Shown: positions 1-9,061 of the stretch, in pieces
Layout of the letters: each line of letters opens with the position of its first letter
How positions within the stretch are numbered: the stretch's first letter is position 1
NCBI RefSeq assembly: GCF_002906165.1
Contig: NZ_PPCN01000003.1
Location: 124,001-188,000 of the forward strand
Source of the DNA: Roseibium marinum
Lineage (GTDB): Bacteria > Pseudomonadota > Alphaproteobacteria > Rhizobiales > Stappiaceae
DNA length: 64,000 nucleotides
Reading direction: 5' to 3'
Notes under the pieces: generated by a model
Databases searched by the model: none
Told to the model about the DNA's origin: nothing
What the model saw: only the letters and a program-made list of their open reading frames with translations
Made by a program: the position numbers and the translations under genes

Positions 1-735
1 GGTAGGCACATCGGGCATGAGCGAGGACCGGTCGGGCGAGGATACGGCGAAAGGCTGAATATTCTCGGCACGGACGTGCTCGGCCGCGCCCGGGGTCGTC
101 AGCATGGCGATATCGACGTGCCCGCCCACGACGTCGTTCAACAGCGGCGTGTTTCCCTTGTAGGGGATATGCAGCATGTCGACGCCGGCGAGGCTCTTGA
201 GATATTCCATCGCCAGATGACCCGGTGTTCCGACCCCGGAACTGCCATAGGTGAGGGCTTCCGGATTTGCCTTGGCGTATTCCATGAGTTCCGGCAGCGT
301 TTGCGACTCAAGTCCGTTGCGGCCGACGATGACGAGGCCAAGGGTTCCCATGACGCCGATCACGTCAAGGTCATTGTCGATGTCATAACCGGAATCGCGG
401 CCCAGGGCGTCGATCAGGATCGATGCGCCGACGCCGCTGACACCCAGCGTATAGCCATCGGGCGCGGAAGCGGCGACGTGGGAAATGCCAACCGTTCCAC
501 CGGCGCCCGGCCGGTTTTCGACCAGAACGGGCTGACCCAGTGTCGTGGCCATGTGTCCGGCGAGGATACGTGCGACAACGTCGGTCGATCCACCTGGCGG
601 GAAACCGACGACCATCGTAATCGGCCGGGTTGGATAATCCTCGGCCATGGCGGCCCCTGCGGAAACGGCCGCGAGCCCGCCGATGACGCCTGCGGCAAGC
701 GTGCGGCGAATTTTGTTCCAGTGAAAACTCGGCAT
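1..735 (-). CDS. TctC/Bug-family solute-binding protein (partial)
   Basis: Partial gene: the start (ATG at 735, with GGGAGG about 7 bases upstream) lies inside the window and the C-terminus runs off the left edge; 245 codons are visible. A signal peptide of about 31 residues ends near AAMAEDYPTRPI. It is followed by the hallmark Bug/TctC sequence YPTRPITMVVGFPPGGSTD, then RPGAGGT and HIPYKG. Family members are periplasmic receptors of tripartite tricarboxylate transporters, often present as orphan receptors for carboxylates. The gene follows the two fumarase-like genes on the same strand after a 248-base gap with an AT-rich stretch (about 780-840), so it may share their operon or have its own promoter. 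The ligand cannot be read from sequence; a C4-dicarboxylate or hydroxy acid fits the context. Confidence 0.9.
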   Translation of the reverse strand, partial: MPSFHWNKIRRTLAAGVIGGLAAVSAGAAMAEDYPTRPITMVVGFPPGGSTDVVARILAGHMATTLGQPVLVENRPGAGGTVGISHVAASAPDGYTLGVSGVGASILIDALGRDSGYDIDNDLDVIGVMGTLGLVIVGRNGLESQTLPELMEYAKANPEALTYGSSGVGTPGHLAMEYLKSLAGVDMLHIPYKGNTPLLNDVVGGHVDIAMLTTPGAAEHVRAENIQPFAVSSPDRSSLMPDVPT

Positions 736-983
736 GTGGTAAACCTCCCTATTCGAGCCCGATGACACGCGCATTATTTTCCTGCGATCTCATAAAGCTA
801 GTAATATAGTTTTTAACTTTTTTCATCGGTGGCGCAAGTTTTTTCTTCCCCTCCGCGCCAACGCAATGGAGCGTTGATCTTCAGGGCGGGATCGGACGAC
901 CGGTTTTGAAGGCACTCTTTACCTTCTGACGGACGTTTTTGACCGGTCGTTCGCACCGGGCGTCAGGTCCCGGTTGAGGCCTT

Positions 984-1616
984 TCAGGCTTCGAAGCTGT
1001 CGCGCTCGGCGCGCATCGCGTCCAGGATGGACGCCCGCTTTTCGAGCGATTCTTTCGAGGTCCGGTCGTAGATGCTGTTGCCCCGGGCATCGATCCCGAC
1101 GGTCAGGGGGCCGAGGCGTTCGACCTCGATCCGGGCGATCCGGTAGTGCGAGATCATTTCCGGCCAGCCGATGCCGGTGACCTTGCGGATACCGGCGGTG
1201 ATGATCGGCGCGCCGCCCCCCAGAAACGAAAGATAGACGCAGCCGTTCTCCGCCATGGCGCGGGCACAGGCCGCATCCAGCCCGCCCTTGCCGCCGGTCG
1301 CGCGCAGGCCAAGCCCGGGGATGAGGCGGGGCATATGCCGGTTGAAGCGGGTGCTGGTCGTGGGGTTCATGTAGACAATGCTGAGCGAACCGTCCTCGGC
1401 TTCCTCGTTCAGGCTGCCAAGATGAAAGAGCGCGCTTCCGCTCATGTCGAACGGCAAGGGTTCGGCGCCCTCCAGGCATTTCAGCAGCCGGTCATGGGTC
1501 GGAAGGCCCGCGGTGGCGAAGATTTCCCCCGTCAGATAGACGAAATCCCCCAGGTTCAGCTTTTGCGCCGCCTCATGGCTGAGGGGCAGGGTCAGCTCAT
1601 GCTCGGTTACGCTCAT
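984..1616 (-). CDS. Class I fumarase / tartrate dehydratase, beta subunit
   Basis: 210-residue protein of the fumarase C-terminal (TtdB-like) family. The start chosen is the ATG at 1616, which overlaps the alpha-subunit stop as ATGA; the frame stays open further upstream only because it shadows the alpha gene. Family features include FVYLTGEIFATAGLPTHDR near residue 30, NPTTSTRFN, and GGKGGLD. In two-subunit class I hydro-lyases the beta chain completes the active site formed with the Fe-S alpha chain. Substrate could be fumarate/malate, L(+)-tartrate or mesaconate; sequence alone does not decide. Translational coupling to the alpha subunit argues for a stoichiometric heterodimer. Confidence 0.9.
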   Translation of the reverse strand: MSVTEHELTLPLSHEAAQKLNLGDFVYLTGEIFATAGLPTHDRLLKCLEGAEPLPFDMSGSALFHLGSLNEEAEDGSLSIVYMNPTTSTRFNRHMPRLIPGLGLRATGGKGGLDAACARAMAENGCVYLSFLGGGAPIITAGIRKVTGIGWPEMISHYRIARIEVERLGPLTVGIDARGNSIYDRTSKESLEKRASILDAMRAERDSFEA

Positions 1617-2482
1617 TCCGACCACTCCATGCGTCCGTCTCCCCAGATACGCACACGGGCGCGGCGGTTGATCCAGCAGTTGAAGCACACAGCGACGGGG
1701 GTAAAACCATGCCCGCTCGAAAAATCCACATGTACGCCCAGGACGGTTGTGTCGCCGCCTGTTCCCATCGGTCCGAAGCCAAGCCCGTTGATGGCTTTGG
1801 TCAGCCTCGCCTCCATCGCCGCCAGCACGGGGTCCGGGTTCTTCTCGCCGATCGGCCGCAGGGTCTGTTTCTTGGCGAGACCCGCGCAATGGTCGAAGGT
1901 TCCCCCGATGCCGACACCCATGAGGACAGGCGGGCAATGCTGCGCGCCGGCCTTGATCGCGACATCCAGGATATAGGTCTCGATCTCCTCAAGGGTGGGG
2001 AAGGTGAAGAGTTCCAGAGCGGCCCAGCGGCCCGACCCGAGCGCCTTGGGTGAGCAGACCATCTCGACATAATCGACGCCGCTCTCGAAATCGTAGGTCA
2101 CGATCGGCATGTCCTTGCCGTGATAACCGCGTTCCAGGGTGATCGGGTTGGTGACGTGTTTCAGGAGCGGGGGATCGATGGTCTCAACCAGTGTTTCATA
2201 GCCTCTTCGGATGGACGCCTTGAAATCACAGTCAAGCTCGGCCTTGCTGCCGACCTTGACGAAATAGACAGGCACACCACTGTCGGAACAGACGAAACTG
2301 TCCTTGTTTTCGGCCATCTCGGCGCTTTTGAGCTGAAACTTGAGGGTCTGTCGCGCGGTTTCGCTGGTTTCCGTCTGCATGGCGGCGGCCAGCGCTGCCT
2401 TTGCATCTTCAGGGACTTTCCTGAGCGAGCGGGAATAGAGCTCCCCGGTGGCTTCGATTATCATGTCGTCGGTGATTGGCAT
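1613..2482 (-). CDS. Class I fumarase / tartrate dehydratase, alpha subunit
   Basis: 289-residue fumarate hydratase N-terminal-domain protein (TtdA/FumA-N type). It carries conserved cysteines expected to bind a labile 4Fe-4S cluster: the VCSDSGVPVYF motif near residue 74, HCPPVLMGVGIGGTFDHC near residues 180-200, and CFNCW near the C-terminus. The length matches the alpha chain of two-subunit enzymes rather than the roughly 550-residue one-chain FumA. It is the first gene of a leftward operon with the beta subunit (4-base overlap), and a TctC-type receptor follows. It is divergent from the MaoC-like gene across an AT-rich promoter region. The neighbouring carboxylate receptor favours uptake and hydration/dehydration of an external dicarboxylate. 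Confidence 0.9.
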   Translation of the reverse strand: MPITDDMIIEATGELYSRSLRKVPEDAKAALAAAMQTETSETARQTLKFQLKSAEMAENKDSFVCSDSGVPVYFVKVGSKAELDCDFKASIRRGYETLVETIDPPLLKHVTNPITLERGYHGKDMPIVTYDFESGVDYVEMVCSPKALGSGRWAALELFTFPTLEEIETYILDVAIKAGAQHCPPVLMGVGIGGTFDHCAGLAKKQTLRPIGEKNPDPVLAAMEARLTKAINGLGFGPMGTGGDTTVLGVHVDFSSGHGFTPVAVCFNCWINRRARVRIWGDGRMEWSE

Positions 2483-2798
2483 GGCGGCTTGCTGGCCTCG
2501 GCTTGAACCGTGGACGCACGCGCGTTGGCGCGGTCGGCGGTGAACGGAATTTCAATCCGGTCGGGCTCCGGAGGTGCCCCCACGCTATGGGGCGAAATTA
2601 TAAAAGTCAATTATATGATTTTTAATTAAATTCTCCCTTGCTCCACATGAATGAGCAACCCTGCAATCTCTCGCCTTCTCGTTGGTATCGCTCTTTCGAG
2701 TGACCGGAACCGGTCGCTTGCGCGAATAAAAATATATAATTATATTTTATTGAGTTTATGCACCGGACAAATTGTCGATCCTGGGGGAGGATATCAAA
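2483..2798. promoter_or_regulatory. AT-rich divergent promoter region
   Basis: 316 bases between the fumarase alpha gene (leftward) and the MaoC-like gene (rightward). The surrounding genes are GC-rich, but 2597-2636 and 2727-2760 are strongly AT-rich. They contain TATAAT-like hexamers on the minus strand and the palindrome ATATAATTATAT near 2735. These look like promoter and operator sequence for both directions. No regulator gene is adjacent and no start site can be fixed by eye. Confidence 0.45.
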
Positions 2799-3260
2799 AT
2801 GCTTTGCTTGGCCGAACCAATGGATTTCGCGCTTCATGCCGGTGCGGACCTTGGTGTGACGGACTGGACGGAGATCACCCAGCAGCAGATCGACGCTTTC
2901 GCCAAGCTGACCGGCGACGATCACTGGATCCATATCGACGAGGCGCGCGCCGCCCGCGAACAGCCGGACGGCCGCACCATCGCCCACGGGCTTTTCCTTC
3001 TGGCCCTGATCCCGCGCCTGCAGCGCCAGCTCTTTTCCATCGCCAGACGCGGCGCCGGTCTCAATTACGGCTATGACAGCGTGCGCTTCACGGCGCCGGT
3101 TCCAGTCGGATCCAACGTCCGATTACGTCAGCAGGTCGTAGGAGCCAGCCAGAGAGGCACAAGCGTTCGTATCGAAATCCGGTCCACAATTGAGCTCAAA
3201 GGGTCCGACCGGCCAGCGCTCGTGGCAGAGGGTATATTGCTGATCGCTGAGGTGCGGTAG
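2799..3260 (+). CDS. MaoC-like (R)-hydratase family protein
   Basis: 153-residue single hot-dog-domain protein. The start is the ATG at 2799, which has a strong GGGGGAGG ribosome site 7-8 bases upstream; an in-frame TTG 27 bases earlier has none. The hydratase-2 motif is clear: TGDDHWIHIDEARA (catalytic Asp and His) followed by the small-residue/Gly loop TIAHGLFLL. MaoC proteins hydrate enoyl-CoA thioesters; stand-alone 150-residue forms act as (R)-specific enoyl-CoA or mesaconyl-CoA-type hydratases. It is divergent from the class I fumarase genes, so a role in the same carboxylate pathway is possible but inferred. Its stop lies only about 75 bases from the remains of hsdM, close to a likely island border. 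Confidence 0.85.
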   Translation: MLCLAEPMDFALHAGADLGVTDWTEITQQQIDAFAKLTGDDHWIHIDEARAAREQPDGRTIAHGLFLLALIPRLQRQLFSIARRGAGLNYGYDSVRFTAPVPVGSNVRLRQQVVGASQRGTSVRIEIRSTIELKGSDRPALVAEGILLIAEVR

Positions 3261-3333
3261 ACGCTCGAAACCGGAGCTTTCGGCTCTGATCGCATCGGCG
3301 CCTGAAGGGCGCTCGCAATATTGACTGCGAGTA

Positions 3334-4100
3334 GCCCCACTCGATCTGGTGGTTGCTCTCGCCGTGCAGGAACATGTTCATCTTGGCGAGCGCTCAGGTG
3401 GATCCGATGGCCTCCTGACCGAACAATGCAAAGGGAGGCTTGCCGTTGCCTGATCTGATTTCACGGGCACACTTCAGGAGCAGGGAGCCGGACCCGCAGG
3501 TCGGGTCGCAGAGCTCGTCGCCTTCCTGGGGTTCCACCAGCCTGGCCATGAGCTGTGAAACCTCGGCGGATGTGTAGAACTCCCCGGCCTTCTTGCCATC
3601 CGTGGCGGCGAAGCGGGAGATCAGGAACTCGTAGGCCCAGCCGATAATATCCAGAGTGCCGACCCGCGAGGGCCGCATGTCCAGAGTCGGCTTGGCGAAG
3701 TCTTCCATCAGGTGACGCAGGATGTCGTTCTTCTGCTCCTCGTCGCCCAGCTTGTTGGCGTTGAAGGAAATGTCCTGGAAAACGTCTCTCAGCTTCGTTC
3801 CATTGGTTTCCTCAAGGGCATGAAGAGCCCGGTCGATCCGCTCCCCGTTCCCGGCCTTGTGGCGCTGAGCATGGAGAGCATCAAAGCTGGCCCCTCCGGC
3901 AGCACGAACTGCTCGTCCTTCATCATCGCCGCGATCAGCTCGGGATGATCGCCATGCGCTGCCTTGTAGGCCTCATCGTGGTCCTTCCACACATCCGAGA
4001 TGTACTTCAGGAGCAACATAGTCAGGATATAGTCCTTGTAGATCGACGGATCGACCACGCCCCGAAACGTGTCACACGCTGCCCACGCGGCCTTGTTCAT
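3334..4100 (-). pseudogene. hsdM: Decayed hsdM, type I restriction-modification methyltransferase
   Basis: The N-terminal part reads as a good HsdM from the ATG at 4100 (AAWAACDTFRGVVDPSIYKD, residues 4-23) through FVLPEG. At 3891-3894 a run of four C bases replaces the five needed to keep frame. After this one-base loss the homology continues in the other frame (ASFDALHAQRHKAGNGERID, then MEDFAKPTLDMRP, GEFYTSAEV and the SAM-binding DPTCGSGSLL). At 3394-3396 the codon after GQEAIGST, normally Trp, is TGA. Homology continues beyond it (ALAKMNMFLHGES, NHQIEWG) and ends abruptly at about 3334, where the catalytic NPPF region should follow. Frameshift, nonsense codon and truncation make it non-functional. 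No hsdR or hsdS is present. Confidence 0.9.
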
Positions 4101-4354
4101 CTGATCCTGCGAACCCGTTCTGCGGACATCTGATTCCTAGTGGTTGTCTGTGGTTGTGGTGACGTTAGCGGGGGAGAGGAAGGGGGCGACGTGAACTATG
4201 GACAGTCAGCTGATTCTTCTCTTAGTTTTATTTTGTGAAATTCGCTCTCAATGATTGCCGGGTATGATCTTAGCCGACCTCTTGAAGGCCCGCTGATCTG
4301 GCAGAAGAAGAGCAATCGCTCGAAAATGAGCGAAAGACAGAGGTTAGAGAGCAG
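4101..4354. other. Gap upstream of the TIR gene
   Basis: 254 bases between the start of the hsdM remnant and the TIR gene, which diverge here. GC content falls visibly from about 4180 onward, as in the TIR gene. No further coding sequence is supported. It must hold the TIR-operon promoter, but no convincing -35/-10 pair was fixed by eye. Confidence 0.4.
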
Positions 4355-5329
4355 ATGGCGGCCAAGATTTTCTTTTCCTATAGCCACCAAGATGAAGCCT
4401 TGCGAGATCGGCTTGAGGTTCAACTTACCATGTTGCAACGGCAGGGGCTGATAGAGGTTTGGCACGACAGGCGCATGTCCCCCGGCACAAGATTGAACTT
4501 TGAAATAGACCGGCAACTGAACGAAGCTGACGTCATTCTTCTGCTCATAAGCCCTGACTTTCTTGCTTCAGACTATTGTTACAAGATTGAGAAAAGCCGC
4601 GCACTAGCGAGGCATAAGAACAACGAGGCGCGATTGATATCCGTCATCTTGCGACCTTGCGACTGGACGCATACCGAGTTGGCGGACTTTTTAGTAGTGC
4701 CGACGGATGGCAGGGCCATAACTCAATGGCCGGACGAGGATGAGGCCTTTTTAGACGTCTCTAACCAGATTAGGCGTGCGGTCGAGGAATTGGATCTGGG
4801 ACAAGATTCGCTGGATACGCACTTATGGATTGAGGCAGATATGAAGGCAACGGAACCTGTAGAGGCAAAGGTGTCCGCGCTGCCTCGTTCCTCAAATCTT
4901 CGACTCAAAAAGTCGTTCACTCAAGCTGACAAAGATCAGTTTCTCGATGAGACGTTTGAACATATCGCAAAGTACTTTGAGGGTTCACTAAACGAGTTAT
5001 GCGAGAGGAACGGGGGCATAAGTCATCGGCTTAGGCAAGTGAATGCGAACCTATTCCAGGCCAAGATCTACAGGGAGGGTGAAGAAGTAGCCTCCTGCAC
5101 AATATTCCGCGGCGGTGCATTTGGCGCTGACGCCATCAGTTACAAGGAGGGGACTACGGAAGACACCAACAGTTTGAATGAAAGCCTAACTGTTGAGCAC
5201 GATGACCAGTCCCTATATCTCAAGTCTATGGGATTTTCGATGATGGGCGACGGTCGCGAGGACGCAAAGCTTTCCATGGCTGGCGCAAGTGAACTCTACT
5301 GGTCTAGGTTAATTGCGCATCTGCAGTAA
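4355..5329 (+). CDS. TIR-domain protein with an unknown C-terminal domain (candidate defence effector)
   Basis: 324 residues. Residues 3-130 form a TIR_2-type domain: KIFFSYSHQDE at the start, then ADVILLLISPDFLASDYCY followed by the candidate catalytic Glu at residue 79 (CYKIEKSRAL). Bacterial TIR domains of this type usually cleave NAD+ or make cyclic ADP-ribose signals. A linker (about 140-175) leads to a C-terminal domain of about 145 residues (FTQADKDQFLDETFEHIAKY to the end) rich in predicted beta strands, which I cannot name. The GC content is lower than in neighbouring genes, which suggests transfer. A nuclease gene follows 29 bases downstream on the same strand, so the two are probably co-transcribed. 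No TM segment or NLR-like ATPase is present. Function in phage defence is inferred from domain and context. Confidence 0.8.
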   Translation: MAAKIFFSYSHQDEALRDRLEVQLTMLQRQGLIEVWHDRRMSPGTRLNFEIDRQLNEADVILLLISPDFLASDYCYKIEKSRALARHKNNEARLISVILRPCDWTHTELADFLVVPTDGRAITQWPDEDEAFLDVSNQIRRAVEELDLGQDSLDTHLWIEADMKATEPVEAKVSALPRSSNLRLKKSFTQADKDQFLDETFEHIAKYFEGSLNELCERNGGISHRLRQVNANLFQAKIYREGEEVASCTIFRGGAFGADAISYKEGTTEDTNSLNESLTVEHDDQSLYLKSMGFSMMGDGREDAKLSMAGASELYWSRLIAHLQ

Positions 5330-5358
5330 CAGCGAAAAAGATAGGCTGGGAGTGTTCG

Positions 5359-6408
5359 ATGAGCAATCTTTTTGAAGTTTCTGCAGGCAGGCTGAAGCCG
5401 ATCGCCAAGGCGTCTCTTGCGACTGAAGATCAAATTGAAACCTGGGTGGCTGAAAATCCGGCGATTCTGGGGCTGGATGTGCTGATCATCGGTCGGCAGA
5501 TAACCATCGACAACCGTGGTCGGCTGGACCTGCTGGGGCTGGATGCGTCTGGCGATCTCGTAATTCTCGAGCTGAAACGGGATCGTACCCCGCGCGAGAT
5601 CGTGGCCCAGATCCTTGACTACGCCAGTTGGGCGGTGATGCTTCATACCCGTGAGGTTCACGACATCGCCAATGCTTATCTTTCCAAGCCGCTGCCGGCT
5701 GCCTTCAGGGAACGGTTCGACCGGAGCTTGCCGGAAACACTGAACGGCGATCATCAACTGGTCATCATCGCGAGTGAACTCGACCCCACGACGACCCGCA
5801 TCGTTGAATATCTCTACGACCGCTACGACATGGCCATCAACACGGCGTTGTTTCGGGTGTTCCAGGACGGTGAACGGCAACTTCTGGCGACTGACTGGCA
5901 CTTGGACCCGGAAGAGGTCGAGGAGCGTTCTGCCGCCAAGGTCAAGGCTCCCTGGACAGGCTATTGGTATGTCAATGTCGGTGAAAGCGAGCACCGATCG
6001 TGGGAAGACATGCGCCGTCATGGCTTCATCGCCGCAGGCAATGGACGGCTCTATTCGGGCAAGTTCGATCAGTTGTCCGTCGGCGACAAGATCTTTGCCT
6101 ATCAGAAGGGGCGCGGCTATGTTGGCTATGGCGAAGTGACCGCGTCATCTGTCATGGTGAAGGACTTTGTCACCGAAACCGGCAGCCTTTTGTCCGCCGA
6201 TCTGGTTCAACCCAATCTCGCCCATGACAGGGATGACGAGGACCTCGCTGAATATGCGGTAGGCGTGAACTGGATCAGGGCATTTCCGTTGACTGAGGCA
6301 AAGACTTTCCGGGGAGTGTTCGCCAACCAGAATGTCGTCTGCAAACTGCGCGATGCGGCAACTCTGGAATTTCTATCCGGTGAGTTTGGAGTGTCCATGG
6401 CCTCATAA
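5359..6408 (+). CDS. PD-(D/E)XK (DUF91/NucS-like) nuclease with C-terminal EVE/PUA-like domain
   Basis: 349 residues. The N-terminal half is a restriction-fold nuclease: Glu27 in an early helix, Asp57 in GRLDLLG, Glu71-X-Lys73 in VILELKRD, and a QxxxY motif at Gln84-Tyr88, the arrangement seen in NucS/DUF91 enzymes. Residues from about 205 to the end (GYWYVNVGESEHRSWEDMRR, then VGDKIFAYQKGRGYVGYGEV) resemble the PUA/EVE-like fold. EVE domains can read modified DNA bases, so a modification-dependent (type IV-like) restriction enzyme is plausible. GGGAG precedes the ATG. It sits 29 bases after the TIR gene and ends about 140 bases from the 3' end of tRNA-Thr. The EVE assignment is by motif only. 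Confidence 0.8.
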   Translation: MSNLFEVSAGRLKPIAKASLATEDQIETWVAENPAILGLDVLIIGRQITIDNRGRLDLLGLDASGDLVILELKRDRTPREIVAQILDYASWAVMLHTREVHDIANAYLSKPLPAAFRERFDRSLPETLNGDHQLVIIASELDPTTTRIVEYLYDRYDMAINTALFRVFQDGERQLLATDWHLDPEEVEERSAAKVKAPWTGYWYVNVGESEHRSWEDMRRHGFIAAGNGRLYSGKFDQLSVGDKIFAYQKGRGYVGYGEVTASSVMVKDFVTETGSLLSADLVQPNLAHDRDDEDLAEYAVGVNWIRAFPLTEAKTFRGVFANQNVVCKLRDAATLEFLSGEFGVSMAS

Positions 6409-6549
6409 TTGCGGGAGCGGCGATGGGAATGTTTTTGGTAAAAAATTCTGAGCGGGCAATCGGAGTATAGGCTCACACGGCCCCGGGGTGCAGTGACTGT
6501 AGTGTACTCAGGTCAATACCAAAAAAATATGTGAAATCAATGGTTTGGA

Positions 6550-6624
<75 letters not shown>

Positions 6625-7154
6625 ATCCGGTGCGTCTTTGAGGCGGGCCGCTTTGGGCTTTTCTAGGGGAAAAGCGCGGGTTTAAGGACGCAAATGCCTG
6701 GTCCGATCAGCGGGGCCGACCGGATTGAGGGCGCTTTTGCCATATGCGGGCCGGGGACGCAAGCGGTGATTTCGATTTTTTCCCACCCTCGAATCCGGCC
6801 GGCGGAAGACATCGCCTCACGGGACGGATTTCGCCCTGTAACCTGCTGCGAAGGCGCGGGTTTTGCCGCCTGTGGATATCGGGTGCGGTCGGGCCGGGGG
6901 TGGTTCATATGGGAGCCGGGAGCGAAAAGGGGGTGTCGACGCCGGATAGGGGGCGACATGCGCTGCCCGATGGAAATGCGACACTCGGACCGCGCCACTT
7001 GATGAAGAGGTCAGCCCCCGATCCGACAGGCTGGGCCGGGTTGCAAGGCAGATGCAGGGAGGAAGGCGATGGCTGCATATCGACAAAGCGGACTGTTCAC
7101 CGCAGGGCGGGCTTGGTAAAGAGAAGGGGATCCAGTCATTTGAAGCGCATTGCC
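6625..7154. other. 530-base stretch without a supported gene
   Basis: Short open frames exist on both strands but none has a recognisable family, a good ribosome site or consistent codon use. The tRNA-Thr promoter must lie at its left end on the minus strand. Nothing else specific was seen. Confidence 0.4.
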
Positions 7155-7334
7155 ATGAGCGAAAAAGACCAGCCGGGCCAGCCGGTTGCCAACGAACCCG
7201 GCGAGGCGGCCGGGACCGGGGACAAGGAAGTTCGCAAGGACAGGGAAACTTTGCGGCAGGAGCGTCTTGCCGAGGCCCTGAGGGCCAACCTGCGCCGCCG
7301 CAAGAGCGCCGCCAAAAGCCGCAAGGAGGAGTGA
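7155..7334 (+). CDS. Small highly charged protein upstream of murA
   Basis: 59 residues: an acidic, Gly/Pro-rich N-terminal half (EKDQPGQPVANEPGEAAGTG) and a basic helical tail (ALRANLRRRKSAAKSRKEE). Short proteins ending in a LxxALRxNLxRRK-type tail are commonly encoded just before murA in Hyphomicrobiales, from general knowledge of this locus, and their function is unknown. The ATG at 7155 was chosen because it opens the low-complexity N-terminus typical of these proteins; longer upstream extensions look unlike protein. The basic tail suggests nucleic-acid or membrane-surface contact, which is speculation. Confidence 0.6.
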   Translation: MSEKDQPGQPVANEPGEAAGTGDKEVRKDRETLRQERLAEALRANLRRRKSAAKSRKEE

Positions 7335-7588
7335 GGCGGACTGACGGGACAATTAAGGCGATTGCTCGCCCGATTGATTGCCCCTGCAATGCCCATGGTC
7401 TGCCTTGCATGGGCCACAAGTTGCGTGTAGATCGCAGGACTTGTGTGAGTTTGGCCGGATCAGCCTTGTTCTTAAGTGCTCTATATGAAGATGATCGGCC
7501 GTGAAATATTCAGAGCCTGCGTTCATCCGGACGCGGGAGATTCCAGGAAAAGACCGCGCCGGTCCGCGGTTCGGGTTCGGGGAAGACT

Positions 7589-8878
7589 ATGGACAGTATC
7601 AAGGTTGTCGGCGGCAGGGAACTGAACGGGGTCATCCCGATTTCCGGAGCCAAGAACGCCACGCTGCCGCTGATGATCGCCTCGCTCCTGACGGACGAGA
7701 CCCTGACGCTGACCAACGTGCCGCGCCTGCGCGACGTGGCGCAGCTGACACAGATCCTTTCCAACCATGGCGTCGACTATTCGGTGAACGGCAAGCGCAA
7801 CGGCCAGGATGACCTGGCCGGACAGACGCTGAACCTCACCGCCCGCGAGATCGTCGATACCACCGCGCCCTATGAGCTGGTCTCCAAGATGCGCGCCAGC
7901 TTCTGGGTTGTCGGCCCGCTGGTCGCCCGTTGCCGGGAAGCCCGGGTCTCGCTGCCCGGCGGCTGCGCCATCGGTACCCGTCCGGTGGATTTCTTCATCG
8001 ACGGACTGGCCGCGCTCGGCGCCGATATCGAGATCGAGGCCGGCTATGTGGTCGTCAAGGCCCCCGGTGGCCTCAAGGGCGCCCGCGTCGAGTTTCCGAA
8101 AGTTTCCGTCGGCGCCACCCACACGATCATGATGGCCGCGACGCTTGCGCAGGGCGAAACGGAAATCGTCAACGCGGCCCGCGAGCCGGAAGTGGTCGAT
8201 CTCGCCAAGTGCCTCAAGGCGATGGGCGCGAAGATCGAAGGCGAGGGCACCTCGACCATCCGCATTCAGGGCGTGCCGCGCCTGCATGGCGCGCGCCATG
8301 CCGTCGTGCCGGATCGGATCGAAACCGGCACCTATGCCATGGCGGTCGCCATGACCGGCGGCGATGTGCTGCTGCGGGGCGCGCGGTCGGATCTTCTGGA
8401 AACGGCGCTGGACACCCTGCGCCAGGCCGGCGCCGAGATCACCCAGACGGCGGACGGCATCAAGGTGTATCGCAACGGCAACGGCATTCAGCCCGTCGAT
8501 GTGACCACTGAACCCTTCCCGGGATTCCCGACGGACCTGCAGGCGCAGTTCATGGCGCTGATGACAAAGGCGGGCGGGGCCAGCCGGATCACCGAAACCA
8601 TCTTCGAGAACCGTTTCATGCATGTGCAGGAACTGGCGCGGCTCGGGGCCAACATCCATGTGGACGGCCGCACGGCGACTGTCGAGGGTGTCTCCACCCT
8701 GCGCGGCGCGCCGGTGATGGCGACCGACCTCAGGGCCTCCGTGTCGCTGGTGATCGCCGGTCTCGCGGCGGAAGGGGAAACCACCGTCAACCGCGTCTAC
8801 CACCTAGACCGCGGTTTCGAGCGCCTGGAAGACAAGCTCACCCGCTGCGGCGCTCAGATCGAGCGGATTTCCAGCTAG
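7589..8878 (+). CDS. murA: UDP-N-acetylglucosamine 1-carboxyvinyltransferase MurA
   Basis: 429 residues, the normal length. MurA transfers enolpyruvate from PEP to UDP-GlcNAc, the first committed cytosolic step of peptidoglycan synthesis. Diagnostic elements are [19 protein letters not shown] at the N-terminus (the Lys-Asn pair contacts substrate) and [13 protein letters not shown], whose Cys126 is the PEP/fosfomycin-reactive cysteine. The two-fold repeated inside-out barrel pattern continues to the end. The presence of Cys rather than Asp at this position predicts fosfomycin sensitivity of the enzyme itself. It heads a rightward housekeeping run with DUF2948 and hisD genes. Confidence 0.98.
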   Translation: MDSIKVVGGRELNGVIPISGAKNATLPLMIASLLTDETLTLTNVPRLRDVAQLTQILSNHGVDYSVNGKRNGQDDLAGQTLNLTAREIVDTTAPYELVSKMRASFWVVGPLVARCREARVSLPGGCAIGTRPVDFFIDGLAALGADIEIEAGYVVVKAPGGLKGARVEFPKVSVGATHTIMMAATLAQGETEIVNAAREPEVVDLAKCLKAMGAKIEGEGTSTIRIQGVPRLHGARHAVVPDRIETGTYAMAVAMTGGDVLLRGARSDLLETALDTLRQAGAEITQTADGIKVYRNGNGIQPVDVTTEPFPGFPTDLQAQFMALMTKAGGASRITETIFENRFMHVQELARLGANIHVDGRTATVEGVSTLRGAPVMATDLRASVSLVIAGLAAEGETTVNRVYHLDRGFERLEDKLTRCGAQIERISS

Positions 8879-9061
8879 GTCCCGCCAGGTACGGGCAGGC
8901 GCGGGCGCGATAGCCGGAAAGCCGTCCGGGTCAGGGGTGCGCCTTATTCCCGATTGCCAAATCCCTCATTCCCCTTTACGTCAACAGCCTTGGGAACCGG
9001 GCAGGCCGGGCTTATATGCGGTTTGCCGGAAAATGTATGACGGGAGCAGAATTCGACCGCT

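Noticed and set aside
3261-3340. Expected attachment-site duplicate of the tRNA-Thr 3' end at the left border of the accessory segment
   Set aside because: No match to the tRNA 3' end was found by eye; if present once it has been lost with the hsdM truncation.
6625-7154. Several overlapping short frames between tRNA-Thr and the small murA-linked gene
   Set aside because: Both strands are open by chance in GC-rich DNA; none has a ribosome site or family match.
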